Below are positions 1 to 7,827 of a stretch of DNA of 44,102 nucleotides, one piece after another. Origin of the DNA: Clostridia bacterium. Its GTDB lineage: Bacteria > Bacillota > Clostridia > Lutisporales > Lutisporaceae. Every line of letters begins with the position of its first letter. Position 1 is the stretch's first letter. The stretch covers positions 1 through 44,102 of the forward strand of contig JAQSYD010000008.1 of NCBI GenBank assembly GCA_029256325.1, written 5' to 3'. The position numbers were made by a program, and so were the translations under genes. The notes beneath the pieces were generated by a model. That model was not told where the DNA came from. It did no database searches and was given only the letters and a program-made list of their open reading frames with translations.

Positions 1-284
1 ATAAGGATATTGAAGAACCAGTTGAAGAAATTGAAGATTTATTGTATAGTAAAGATACGGAAGAAAAAACCTTTGAAGTCAGAAAAGAAAATGGAGTGTT
101 TATTGTAGAGGGCGACTTTATCGATTATCTGCTTTCCTCTGTTAACTTGGATGATAGTGACTCAATAAAATACTTCCAAAAGGTACTGAGAAAGAGGGGT
201 ATCGTCGATGAGCTAAAGCGTAAGGGAGTTCAAGATGGTGACACGGTTAAGATGTATGAATTAGAATTCGAATATTTTGATTAA
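1..284 (+). CDS. obg: GTPase Obg (C-terminal part)
   Basis: This is the last ~94 codons of a gene that begins left of the window; the frame is open from base 3. The visible part is a short acidic linker followed by the Obg C-terminal (OCT) domain, recognisable by a run like VEGDFIDYLLSSVNLDD and the closing segment with GVQDGDTV..YELEFEY. Obg is a ribosome-associated GTPase acting in 50S assembly and stress control; the GTPase domain itself lies outside the window. The neighbours downstream (yhbY, nadD, yqeK, rsfS) match the usual ribosome-linked cluster of Firmicutes. Confidence 0.9.
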   Translation, partial: KDIEEPVEEIEDLLYSKDTEEKTFEVRKENGVFIVEGDFIDYLLSSVNLDDSDSIKYFQKVLRKRGIVDELKRKGVQDGDTVKMYELEFEYFD

Positions 285-308
285 CGAACTGGAGGTCAAA
301 AATTAGAA

Positions 309-494
309 ATGAGCTGCATGCATTGCGAAAACTGCAAGCAGAATACTGCAACGTATTTTTGCTTGGAGAAAAATGAAATTGTAATCAATGAGAACTATGT
401 TCATAATTCGGAGAAAAGCAGAAGCGGATGGAAAAAAGGCGATCCCGATTATGAAATTCATCGACGAAAAACAAGAAAAGAAGTAGAAGTATAG
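309..494 (+). CDS. Small Cys-containing protein, unknown function
   Basis: This 61-residue ORF follows obg by 24 bases. It has a GGAGG at 291-295, rather far (13 bases) from its ATG. An in-frame TAG at 303 closes the frame just upstream, so this ATG is the first possible start. The N-terminus is rich in cysteine (Cys3, Cys6, Cys9, Cys18), which could bind a metal, and the C-terminus is basic. I do not recognise the family. Position after obg and ahead of a hairpin at 504-549 suggests it is the last gene of the obg transcript. Confidence 0.6.
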   Translation: MSCMHCENCKQNTATYFCLEKNEIVINENYVHNSEKSRSGWKKGDPDYEIHRRKTRKEVEV

Positions 495-503
495 TGTACT
501 TAT

Positions 504-549
504 GGCAGACCAAGATTTCATTTCTTAGGACTTGAAACCTATGTCTGCC
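504..549 (+). terminator. Imperfect hairpin, probable terminator of the obg operon
   Basis: GGCAGAC (504-510) pairs with GTCTGCC (543-549), with a second internal helix (TTTCA/TGAAA), followed by TTTTG. The T-run is short, so efficiency is uncertain. Confidence 0.45.
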
Positions 550-705
550 TTTTGATATTATAGTAATGAAGAATTGAACTGCCTTTTTGGTACAATAATA
601 TTATATATGTCATGAAAAAAAACTATTTACACAAAATCAGTAGAGATGTCTGCTTTTGTATGATCAAAGATGTATTTTTCATAACATATGGATTAAGAAA
701 AATGT

Positions 706-745
706 TTTGCACTATGTGAATAACAAATAATATGTTTAGTGCAAA
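706..745. repeat. 9-bp perfect inverted repeat upstream of yhbY
   Basis: TTTGCACTA (706-714) and TAGTGCAAA (737-745) are exact reverse complements separated by 22 bases, within the ~290-base gap before yhbY. It could be an operator or a leader hairpin. The rest of the gap (495-786) is AT-rich with no further gene that I can support. Confidence 0.4.
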
Positions 746-786
746 GCCTATAATAAGGTGTATTTATGAGTAGGAGTGATAGAATA

Positions 787-1074
787 ATGCTGACGAGTAA
801 GCAAAGAGCGTATTTAAGAAGCTTGGGAAATAATCTAGAGCCTATTTTCTTAATAGGAAAAGGTGGCGTTACAGACACGATGATCAAGGAAATAGATGCA
901 GCACTTGAAAAAAGAGAATTAATAAAGCTAAAGGTACTAAACAATAGCTTTGAGGATCCAAGAGAAGCGAGCAATCAAATTGCTGACGCAATTGGCGCTG
1001 ATGTTGTACAGGTTATAGGCGGTAAGTTTATACTGTATAAGCCATCTCAGGAGAATCCAACAATCGTGATATAA
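787..1074 (+). CDS. yhbY: Ribosome assembly RNA-binding protein YhbY (CRM domain)
   Basis: A 95-residue single-domain CRM protein. It begins MLTSKQRAYLRSLG, carries the GxxG-type loop in IGKGGVT, and ends with a typical QVIGGKFILYK strand. The family binds pre-ribosomal RNA and associates with the 50S subunit. I choose ATG 787 because AGGAGTG at 772-778 gives it a good ribosome site and the length then matches the family; an in-frame ATG at 766 would add seven unusual residues. It sits between obg and nadD, as in Bacillus. A long hairpin follows directly. Confidence 0.92.
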   Translation: MLTSKQRAYLRSLGNNLEPIFLIGKGGVTDTMIKEIDAALEKRELIKLKVLNNSFEDPREASNQIADAIGADVVQVIGGKFILYKPSQENPTIVI

Positions 1075-1080
1075 TTTGTG

Positions 1081-1134
1081 CAGGCACCGCGCTTAAGAGC
1101 TTATTCGTAAATTAGCTCTTAAGTGCGGTGCCTG
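1081..1134 (+). terminator. Strong hairpin after yhbY, probable terminator
   Basis: A 21-bp stem (1081-1101 with 1114-1134, a single G-U pair) and 12-base loop, followed by ACGTTTT. The stem is much longer than most intrinsic terminators and the T-run is short, so it may act mainly as an mRNA stabiliser or in both directions. Confidence 0.65.
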
Positions 1135-1216
1135 ACGTTTTATTATGGAAAACCTTTTAATTCCAAATTAAATAGTGTATAATATTTTTAATCATGTTAA
1201 AACGCGGGGTAACAAA

Positions 1217-1852
1217 ATGAGCACTTTTCAGTCATCCGAAGAAAGAATAAGATATGCCATCATGGGAGGTACCTTTGACCCAATACATTTTGGACATCTG
1301 GCTGCGGCAGAAACAGTCAGAGAAAAATTGAATTGCCAAAAGGTTATTTTTATACCATCAGGCAATCCACCGCATAAGAAAGGCCGCGTTCTGACGGATT
1401 CAATTCATCGATATACAATGACTGTGCTGGCAGCTAATTCTAATCCGTATTTTGAAGTATCAAACATAGAGATGAACCGAAATGGTTATTCGTATACCCT
1501 TGATACAATAAAGGAATTAAACAAATACTATGGTAAGAAAGTAGAACTGCTTTTTATTACCGGCGCAGATGCATTGCTCGAAATAGAGACTTGGCACAAG
1601 GTGGATGAGCTACTGAGACTGTGCAGCTTTGTAGCTGTAACTCGTCCTGGTTATGATAAATCAAAGCTGGAACAAAAACTGCTGTATTTACAGTCTAAGT
1701 ATAATGTTGAACTGCATATTGTAGATGTGCCGGGCTTGAATATATCTTCCACTGATATTAGAAAAAGAGTTAGAGAAGGTGCTTCAATAAGGTATTTAGT
1801 ATCTGATGCCGTTGAGCAGTACGTCTTCAAGTATGAGCTATACAGGGAGTGA
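1217..1852 (+). CDS. nadD: Nicotinate-nucleotide adenylyltransferase NadD
   Basis: Transfers AMP from ATP to nicotinate mononucleotide, giving deamido-NAD in NAD synthesis. The nucleotidyltransferase signature GGTFDPIHFGHL (with the HxGH box) lies near residues 18-29, the IPSGNPPHK substrate loop follows, and the ISSTDIR motif is near the C-terminus. Length is 211 residues, normal for the family. ATG 1217 has a GGGGT just upstream; the frame extends to a GTG at 1175, but that stretch contains a TATAAT (1178-1183) and looks like a promoter. Its stop region overlaps the ribosome site of yqeK, so the two are translated together. Confidence 0.93.
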   Translation: MSTFQSSEERIRYAIMGGTFDPIHFGHLAAAETVREKLNCQKVIFIPSGNPPHKKGRVLTDSIHRYTMTVLAANSNPYFEVSNIEMNRNGYSYTLDTIKELNKYYGKKVELLFITGADALLEIETWHKVDELLRLCSFVAVTRPGYDKSKLEQKLLYLQSKYNVELHIVDVPGLNISSTDIRKRVREGASIRYLVSDAVEQYVFKYELYRE

Positions 1853-1857
1853 AAGCT

Positions 1858-2430
1858 TTGACAGAGTACGATGCAATAAAGGAATATCTGGCAAAAACTT
1901 TATCAACAAAAAGATTTATTCATTCGGAAAACACAGCCAAGACAGCTGAAGAATTGGCTTTGATTTATAAAGTAGACAGTAAAAAAGCATATTTGGCAGG
2001 CTTAGTTCATGACTGCACCAGGGAGCTGGATATAAATCAACAGCATAATATGCTTAAAGCTCTAGGGATAGAGGTTGATGAGCTCACCATAACTACAAAA
2101 GAGCTTATTCATGCTTTTACTGCCGAGTATTTAATAATAAATGAATTCAATATCCATGATAAAGAAGTTATCTCTGCGGTTAGATTCCATACGACGGGAA
2201 AAGAAAATATGACGCTGCTGGAAAAGATCATTTTTCTATCTGATGTTATGGAGCCCTCTAGGAGTTTCCCTGGAGTTGATTTTATAAGACAGCTTGCAAG
2301 GTCGAATATTGATGAGGCACTACTTACTGCCTTTGATTCTTCCATAAGATTTTTGTTGGGAAAAAGACAGAGAATACATCCCAACACCTTACTTGGCAGG
2401 AACTATGTTTTAAAACATTTCAAGGAATAA
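1858..2430 (+). CDS. yqeK: HD-domain phosphohydrolase YqeK (diadenosine tetraphosphate hydrolase family)
   Basis: A 190-residue HD-domain protein. Members of the YqeK family cleave Ap4A symmetrically to ADP. The sequence shows the early conserved RFIHS histidine, the metal-binding HD pair in GLVHDCTRE near residue 52, and HTTG and SDVMEPSR segments further on. TTG 1858 is preferred because GGGAG (1845-1849) lies 8 bases before it; the GTG at 1849 would overlap that site. It lies directly after nadD and ahead of the LCP gene, in the gene order common in Clostridia. Confidence 0.9.
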   Translation: MTEYDAIKEYLAKTLSTKRFIHSENTAKTAEELALIYKVDSKKAYLAGLVHDCTRELDINQQHNMLKALGIEVDELTITTKELIHAFTAEYLIINEFNIHDKEVISAVRFHTTGKENMTLLEKIIFLSDVMEPSRSFPGVDFIRQLARSNIDEALLTAFDSSIRFLLGKRQRIHPNTLLGRNYVLKHFKE

Positions 2431-2442
2431 GAAATGGGGTAA

Positions 2443-3630
2443 ATGATTTTGAAAAGATATATTTTGATATTTATAATTTCTTTTATAGTTTTTCTGGGTA
2501 TATTAGGTGGCGGTTATTTAAAGCCAGAGCTTGTGCCTCCTGAATCAGAGGATGAAGTTGTAATTAATACATTGCTGCTTGGCGTAGATGAAGCCAGGTC
2601 AGACACAATGATTGTAGCCAGATACAATAAGGAAACACATCAAATAGCAATGATGTCTATACCCAGAGATACAAGAGTAGATATACCGGGCTACGGATAT
2701 ACTAAAATCAATGCAGCGGTCGGCAAAAAGGGCGGTACAGCACTGGCGATGAAGACAGTCAGCAATTTGCTTGATATCCCCATACATCACTATATTAAGG
2801 TAGACTTTAAGGGTGTAGAGAAAATTGTAGACTTAATGGGCGGAGTAAAAATAAACGTTCCTAAAAATATGTACTACGTTGATCCTGCACAGAATCTAGT
2901 CATTGATATTAAGAAGGGTGAGCAGGTGCTTAAGGGTAAGCAAGCACTTCATTTTTTAAGATATAGATCAGGTTATATAGATCAGGATTTGGGAAGAATA
3001 AAAGCACAGCAGGATTTTGCTAAAGCGTTTATTGATAAGCTAACCAGTCCGGCTATGATACCAAAGGCCATAAGTCTATTAAATACCATGGTTGAATACA
3101 CCAAAACAAATTTGGAACAGGAAGAAATCACTGCTTATGCTTTAGACGTTGGGAAAATTGATACAGGCAATATTAAAATGTATACGCTGCCTGGCGAGGG
3201 TGGAACACGTAATGGTGTGGCCTACTTCTTGCATGATGATTCAAAGCTTCAGGAAACAATGGCAGAGATGAATGAATACATTGGAGCAAAAGTAAATCCA
3301 AGCAGTCAAGAAACATCAAACTCTTCAGGAGATCAAAAAGCTGAAGACATAGCAAAAGCGGATATAAAGATAGAAATATTAAACAGCACCAGCACCAAAG
3401 GTCTTGCATCTACATTAAAAAGTGAGCTGCAAAAAAAAGGCTTTGAGGTACAAAAAATTGGCGATACCAAGGATTTGACCTACAGTTACTCCAGGGTCAT
3501 TGACAGGCGTGGAAATCAAAGGCAGCTTGAGTTGGTAGCAGAAGAAATTGGAATAAATGTTGTTGATTCTGATATAAACCCGAGTTATGATTATGATATA
3601 ACAATCATTATAGGAAATGACAGAAAATAA
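2443..3630 (+). CDS. LytR-CpsA-Psr (LCP) family cell-wall glycopolymer transferase with LytR_C domain
   Basis: LCP enzymes attach teichoic-acid-like or other glycopolymers to peptidoglycan at the outer membrane face. The 395-residue protein has one N-terminal membrane helix (about 5-25). The LCP domain (about 45-205) contains the IPRDTRVDIPGYG and KINAA motifs and the conserved arginine-rich LRYRSG...DLGRIKAQQ segment. A Ser/Glu-rich linker (about 275-300) leads to a LytR_C domain (about 308-392). ATG 2443 follows a TGGGGT only 2-3 bases away, so the ribosome site is tight. It is placed between yqeK and rsfS, a common Clostridial insertion in this cluster. Confidence 0.9.
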   Translation: MILKRYILIFIISFIVFLGILGGGYLKPELVPPESEDEVVINTLLLGVDEARSDTMIVARYNKETHQIAMMSIPRDTRVDIPGYGYTKINAAVGKKGGTALAMKTVSNLLDIPIHHYIKVDFKGVEKIVDLMGGVKINVPKNMYYVDPAQNLVIDIKKGEQVLKGKQALHFLRYRSGYIDQDLGRIKAQQDFAKAFIDKLTSPAMIPKAISLLNTMVEYTKTNLEQEEITAYALDVGKIDTGNIKMYTLPGEGGTRNGVAYFLHDDSKLQETMAEMNEYIGAKVNPSSQETSNSSGDQKAEDIAKADIKIEILNSTSTKGLASTLKSELQKKGFEVQKIGDTKDLTYSYSRVIDRRGNQRQLELVAEEIGINVVDSDINPSYDYDITIIIGNDRK

Positions 3631-3738
3631 AGGAAAAACACAGCAAATCTAAGATTATATGTGGATTATGTATGGATTGTAAAGCATCCTGAGCAATACA
3701 TATCATCTAGATTTCGCAGAGTTTATAGGAGGGTTATT

Positions 3739-4095
3739 TTGTATACAATATCTACAGAAATGGCAAACAAAGCAGTTGAATTATTAAAAGGCAAAAAAGC
3801 AAAGGATATACGATTACTTGATATACATGAAATATCAACGTTATCCGACTATTTTATAATTACTACCGGAACCTCCACAACTCAGGTTCAAGCTATGGCA
3901 GATGAACTGGAAGAAAAGATGCAGCTTGAAGGTCACAAGCTTTACCATAAAGAAGGCTTCAGAGGCGGCAGATGGATTCTAATGGATTTTAGCAATGTGA
4001 TTGTTCATTTGTTTCATGCTGAGGAGAGAGAGTTTTATAATCTAGAGAGAATTTGGGTAGATGCAAAGGAAATACCAGTTGAGAATGAAGACTAG
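3739..4095 (+). CDS. rsfS: Ribosome silencing factor RsfS (YbeB/Iojap)
   Basis: RsfS binds L14 on the 50S subunit and blocks subunit joining when nutrients are low. The 118-residue protein shows the family features: DIHEISTLSDYFII near the N-terminus, then the GxxxGRWILMDF segment and the VHLFHAEEREFYNLERIW block. I choose TTG 3739 because AGGAGGG at 3727-3733 is correctly spaced; an upstream in-frame start at 3661 would add 26 residues with no homology that I recognise. It ends the housekeeping cluster and a strong terminator follows. Confidence 0.92.
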   Translation: MYTISTEMANKAVELLKGKKAKDIRLLDIHEISTLSDYFIITTGTSTTQVQAMADELEEKMQLEGHKLYHKEGFRGGRWILMDFSNVIVHLFHAEEREFYNLERIWVDAKEIPVENED

Positions 4096-4115
4096 CATGA
4101 ACTTAAATTGAAGTG

Positions 4116-4139
4116 ATCTCTCACCTTTTGGTGAGGGAT
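4116..4139 (+). terminator. Intrinsic terminator after rsfS
   Basis: Ten-bp stem ATCTCTCACC/GGTGAGGGAT (one G-U), TTTT loop, followed by a T-rich tract. It closes the obg-rsfS region. Confidence 0.85.
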
Positions 4140-4171
4140 TTTAATATTTTTTATTTTAGGAGGGTTATTCG

Positions 4172-4903
4172 ATGGTTGAAGATTTACACCCGATATTGAA
4201 AAATATGATACCCTTAGTGGAAGGTATAGCAAATACTTTTGGGAAAAACTGTGAGGTAGTACTTCACGATGTCAGAAATCCGGACAACTCTATTGTTACA
4301 ATTGCCAATGGGCATGTTACAAACAGAGTGGTTGGCGGTCCCATGAGCGAGTATGGCTTAGCAGATCTTAGAAAAGGTAGTTTTGACAAGAATAGAGTGA
4401 ATTATTTAAAGAAAACGAAGGATGGGAGAATCCTAAAATCCACATCTATGTACATCAAGGATGAACAAGATAAATTAATCGGTTTTTTATGCATAAACCT
4501 CGATATTTCTGAGTTTACTGTGATGAGAAACATTATTAATGAGTTTACATTTATTAATGATGAAATGAATTTTGTAAGCGCAGAAGGCAACGGCACAGAG
4601 GATACGATAAATGATGTTCTTGCGAGGATCGTGGACAAGGTATTAGAGTCTATGGGGAAACCGGTAGCTTTTTTGAGCAAGGAAGAAAAAGTACATATCG
4701 TGCAGCTGCTTGAAGGGCAAGGAGTTTTTCTTGTCAAGGGCGCAATTGACTATGTAGCAAAAGTATTATGTGTATCCAGATATACGATTTATAACGAAGG
4801 CACCTGCAGCTATAGGGCCATACTCCCAAGCAGTGAAGCTGGGCAATATGATTTATACCTCCGGTATGATACCCTTAGTGCCGGAAACAATGCAGATAGT
4901 TGA
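4172..4903 (+). CDS. YheO-like PAS/HTH transcriptional regulator with aberrant C-terminus
   Basis: The first ~207 residues match the YheO/DauR type: an N-terminal PAS-like YheO domain (about 5-120, with EVVLHD and LCINLDIS segments) and a C-terminal helix-turn-helix (about 165-207, ending VAKVLCVSRYTIYN). Normal members stop within roughly ten residues of the TIYN helix. Here the frame instead runs 36 residues through the start of ridA in another frame, giving a tail that looks like no protein family. The HTH end is therefore probably altered by a deletion that joined it to ridA. AGGAGGG precedes ATG 4172. Target unknown; family members often control amino-acid catabolism genes beside them. 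Confidence 0.75.
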   Translation: MVEDLHPILKNMIPLVEGIANTFGKNCEVVLHDVRNPDNSIVTIANGHVTNRVVGGPMSEYGLADLRKGSFDKNRVNYLKKTKDGRILKSTSMYIKDEQDKLIGFLCINLDISEFTVMRNIINEFTFINDEMNFVSAEGNGTEDTINDVLARIVDKVLESMGKPVAFLSKEEKVHIVQLLEGQGVFLVKGAIDYVAKVLCVSRYTIYNEGTCSYRAILPSSEAGQYDLYLRYDTLSAGNNADS

Positions 4904-5153
4904 AGGTGGAGTACAGCAGCAAACTCGACAGGTATTGGAGAATCTTAAGGAATTGCTTGGGACAACAGGCAGCAGCCTGGATAAGGCTATTAAGACAACG
5001 GTATTTATTAAGGATATGAATGATTTTCCTAAAATAAATGAGGTTTATGCCGAGTATTTTATCAGCAACCAACCGGCTAGGTCTACCGTAGAGGTAGCGA
5101 GATTGCCAAAGGATGTACTTGTTGAGATCGAAGTGATCGCATATATAGAATAG
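4770..5153 (+). CDS. ridA: RidA family reactive enamine/imine deaminase, start region disrupted
   Basis: RidA hydrolyses reactive 2-aminoacrylate and other enamines. From KAPAAIGPYSQAV onwards the protein is a complete, normal RidA, with the SGMIP segment, TTVFIKDMNDF, and the active-site arginine in PARSTVEVARLPKD. The first ~10 residues from GTG 4770 (MYPDIRFIT) are encoded by the regulator's HTH region, in another reading frame, and no Shine-Dalgarno sequence precedes this GTG. The original start and ribosome site seem to have been lost. Translation may depend on the overlapping regulator, or may be poor. A terminator follows. Confidence 0.8.
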   Translation: MYPDIRFITKAPAAIGPYSQAVKLGNMIYTSGMIPLVPETMQIVEGGVQQQTRQVLENLKELLGTTGSSLDKAIKTTVFIKDMNDFPKINEVYAEYFISNQPARSTVEVARLPKDVLVEIEVIAYIE

Positions 5154-5161
5154 AAGTGAAA

Positions 5162-5192
5162 AAGTCTGATACTATGTGTATCGGGCTTTTTT
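5162..5192 (+). terminator. Intrinsic terminator after ridA
   Basis: Eleven-bp stem (5162-5172 with 5178-5188, two G-U pairs), 5-base loop and a run of six T. Confidence 0.85.
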
Positions 5193-5393
5193 ATTTGCTT
5201 CAATCATGTGTCATTATTTTAACGAGCTAAGAGGAGAAATTCTATCGTATAATGTCATTATTAGACAAAATATTATGACAAATTCATTCAGCATATCCAG
5301 CTATTTAAATTCATATATTTCAATATACAGCTTGTTTCAGAAATGAAAAAATAATAATAAACAATCAGCATAAAATGGAGGGATACGAAGGGC

Positions 5394-7466
5394 ATGGTAG
5401 TAAAAGAAATAATGTCACGTAAAATAATAACCTTGTCGCTGGGGGATACGCTGCAGCATGCTGTTGAAAAAATGAGTGAAAGTGGTTTCGACAGTCTCCC
5501 TGTAATCAACCATAACGCTCAGCTGGTGGGGTTGTTTACAAAATTAGACCTTTATGAAGCGGTTAAAGAAGGCAGACCATCCTCTATGCTCATTGACAAT
5601 TTAGTTAACAGAGAGATTCATGGCATACTTGAGGAAGAACAGGGCAGTATTATTTTTGATATGCCGACTGAAAAGTTTCCTGTAGTGGACAGGCAGAACA
5701 GATTGGTAGGTATTATTACCAAGACAGACATGCTGAAGGCTTATTATGGCAAGCTGCAGTACACAATGAATAGCTTGAACGGGGTGCTGGAATCAACGAA
5801 CAATGGCATTATAGCAATTAATAAGGATAGAAGGATAACGGTTTTTAACAAGGCCGCAGGTAAAATACTGGGCGTTGATGCTTCAAAGGCATTGGAACAG
5901 GAAATCGCAAGTGTGATGCCGGAATCAGGATTGACTCACGTGTTGGAAAATGGAAAAAGTGAGATTGGAAGTACCTTGAATATTAAAGGGAAGACTTTGA
6001 TTAGCAATAGAACGCCAATATTTCAAGGGGATAAGGTAGTTGGTGCCGTAGCTGTATTCCAGGACATAACAGACTATAAAAATGCCATGCATGAGCTGGA
6101 TGTGGAAAGAAATGCAACCTTTATCTTAAATATGATATTAGAGACGATCTATGATGGTGTCGTACTTGTAGATAAGGATGGATATATTACAATGCTTAGC
6201 AAGGCTTATGCAGAATTCCTTGGAGTAAAGCGGGAAGAGGTAATAGGCAAACATGTTACAGAGGTTATAGAGAATACTAGGATGCACATAGTGGCACAAA
6301 CGGGAGTGCCTGAGATCGCAGGCGTACAAAAGATTAGAGGCAGCCAGATGATCGCAACCAGAATTCCCATGATCAAGGATGGAAAAGTGATAGGTGCAGT
6401 GGGCAAGGTGCTATACCGAAACTTAGATGAGTTAAATGATCTTTACAAAAGAATCAGTAAGATGGAGAAGGAACTGGAGCACTATAAGGGAGAATTCAAA
6501 AGAGTAAATAAGGCGAAGTACAACTTTGAACATATAAAAGGGGAAAGCAAGCAGATGCAGGAGCTTATAGCCTTTTCTCTCAAGGCTGCTGCATCTGATT
6601 CCAATGTGTTGTTGTTGGGGGAGAGCGGCACTGGCAAGGAGCTCTTTGCCCATGCGATTCACAATGCCAGCAAACGAGCCTTTGCTCCATTTATAAAGGT
6701 GAATTGTGCTGCTATTCCTCATGAACTGCTGGAATCAGAATTATTTGGCTATGAAAGCGGTGCCTTTACCGGAGCAAAAAAGGAAGGTAAAATAGGGAAG
6801 TTTGAAGCTGCCAATGGGGGCACCATGTTTCTGGATGAAATAGGAGATATGTCACTGCAGATGCAGGCAAAACTGCTGCGCGTACTGCAGGAGAAAGAAG
6901 TAGAACGATTAGGGGCCAACTCCAGTGAAAAGGTGGATGTCAGGATCATTGCTGCTACAAACAAGGATCTGGAAGGCTTAGTGGCTGAAGGCAAGTATAG
7001 GTTGGATCTATTCTACAGGCTTAATGTTCTTACCGTTAGTATACCTGCTTTGCGGGAGCGTAAAGAAGATATTCCTGCTATTGTAAATTCTTTGGTAGAT
7101 AAGATTTCAAGCAATATGGAGAAATATATTGAGAAGGTGTCCGAGAAGGCAATGGAATATCTAAAAAACTATGAATGGCCGGGAAATGTACGTGAACTGG
7201 AGAATGTTCTGGAGAGAGCCATAAGCATCATAGAAAAAGATAATGTTATCCGACCGGAGTATTTGCCCTCCGGCATAACAGGTGTTCATATTCCGAAAAA
7301 TATCGGCAGCTTGGAAGAAATTCTAATGAGTACAGAACGGCAGGCAATTCTGGATGCACTCATGATAGAGAAAGGCAATAAATCAAAGGCTGCCAAGTTG
7401 TTAAATGTATCACGCACCAGTTTATATGAGAAAATGACAAAGCATGGGATACAAGATCATTTCTAA
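5394..7466 (+). CDS. Sigma-54-dependent activator: CBS-CBS-PAS-PAS-AAA+-Fis HTH
   Basis: An enhancer-binding protein of 690 residues. Domains in order: two CBS motifs (about 1-117, usually an adenosyl-nucleotide sensor), PAS 1 (about 125-230), PAS 2 (about 242-345), a charged coiled-coil (350-375), a sigma-54 AAA+ domain (380-615) and a Fis-type helix-turn-helix (650-690). Key motifs are Walker A GESGTGKE (409-416), the sigma-54 contact loop GAFTGA (456-461), Walker B (475-482) and WPGNVREL (595-602). There is no receiver domain, so it should sense a ligand or energy state directly. TGGAGGG lies 11 bases before ATG 5394. The downstream gene set has a matching -24/-12 promoter, so this is its likely regulator. 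Confidence 0.93.
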   Translation: MVVKEIMSRKIITLSLGDTLQHAVEKMSESGFDSLPVINHNAQLVGLFTKLDLYEAVKEGRPSSMLIDNLVNREIHGILEEEQGSIIFDMPTEKFPVVDRQNRLVGIITKTDMLKAYYGKLQYTMNSLNGVLESTNNGIIAINKDRRITVFNKAAGKILGVDASKALEQEIASVMPESGLTHVLENGKSEIGSTLNIKGKTLISNRTPIFQGDKVVGAVAVFQDITDYKNAMHELDVERNATFILNMILETIYDGVVLVDKDGYITMLSKAYAEFLGVKREEVIGKHVTEVIENTRMHIVAQTGVPEIAGVQKIRGSQMIATRIPMIKDGKVIGAVGKVLYRNLDELNDLYKRISKMEKELEHYKGEFKRVNKAKYNFEHIKGESKQMQELIAFSLKAAASDSNVLLLGESGTGKELFAHAIHNASKRAFAPFIKVNCAAIPHELLESELFGYESGAFTGAKKEGKIGKFEAANGGTMFLDEIGDMSLQMQAKLLRVLQEKEVERLGANSSEKVDVRIIAATNKDLEGLVAEGKYRLDLFYRLNVLTVSIPALRERKEDIPAIVNSLVDKISSNMEKYIEKVSEKAMEYLKNYEWPGNVRELENVLERAISIIEKDNVIRPEYLPSGITGVHIPKNIGSLEEILMSTERQAILDALMIEKGNKSKAAKLLNVSRTSLYEKMTKHGIQDHF

Positions 7467-7471
7467 TTGTA

Positions 7472-7506
7472 AATAGCTAAGCAAGAATATTTTGCTTAGC
7501 TATTTT
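7472..7506 (+). terminator. Intrinsic terminator after the sigma-54 activator
   Basis: Perfect 14-bp stem (7472-7485 with 7493-7506), 7-base loop, 3' arm ending in a T-run. Confidence 0.88.
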
Positions 7507-7576
7507 TGCAAGTATTGATCAAGTGTCAGTTTTTTACTACACCTTGGTATTGACTTCGTGAAAAGTGTCAGAAAAA

Positions 7577-7639
7577 GCGTACATACAAGAAAGAATATGA
7601 TATTTTTTGTATGGATTTGCATACACATTTGCGTACAAG
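7577..7639. promoter_or_regulatory. Cluster of repeats, probable enhancer sites for the sigma-54 activator
   Basis: Three related elements lie in the 361-base gap: GCGTACATACAAG (7577-7589), the dyad TGTATG-N6-CATACA (7608-7613/7620-7625) and GCGTACAAG (7631-7639). They sit roughly 145-210 bases upstream of the predicted start of transcription, the usual place for enhancer sites of this activator class. Confidence 0.5.
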
Positions 7640-7759
7640 CTCTTCTAAAGTGGGGCTTCTTTATTTCGTTCTATGAAAAATCAATTTTTAACAAAGCTGG
7701 AGTTGAGCCATTTTCGTTTTTAAAATGCAAGAATGCTATATTTTTAACACATCAATAGT

Positions 7760-7775
7760 TGGCACAGGACTTGCG
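7760..7775 (+). promoter_or_regulatory. Sigma-54 (-24/-12) promoter of the CoA-transferase operon
   Basis: TTGGCACAGGACTTGCG starts at 7759-7760. It matches the consensus YTGGCACG-N4-TTGCW at all key positions, with GG (7761-7762) and GC (7773-7774) ten bases apart. Transcription should start near 7786, leaving a ~40-base leader with AAGGAGGGG before ATG 7828. Confidence 0.88.
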
Positions 7776-7827
7776 ATATCTTAAGACATACTGCAGTACA
7801 TCAATAGAATGATAAGGAGGGGTAGTC

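Noticed and set aside
766-786. Upstream ATG for yhbY
   Set aside because: An AAGGTG exists before it, but the ATG at 787 has a better ribosome site and matches the family N-terminus.
1175-1216. GTG start for nadD at 1175
   Set aside because: The extra codons contain a TATAAT promoter box and show no homology.
7558-7758. 66-codon open frame in the gap before the CoA-transferase operon
   Set aside because: It has no ribosome site, covers the enhancer-like repeats and ends at the sigma-54 promoter; the composition looks random.
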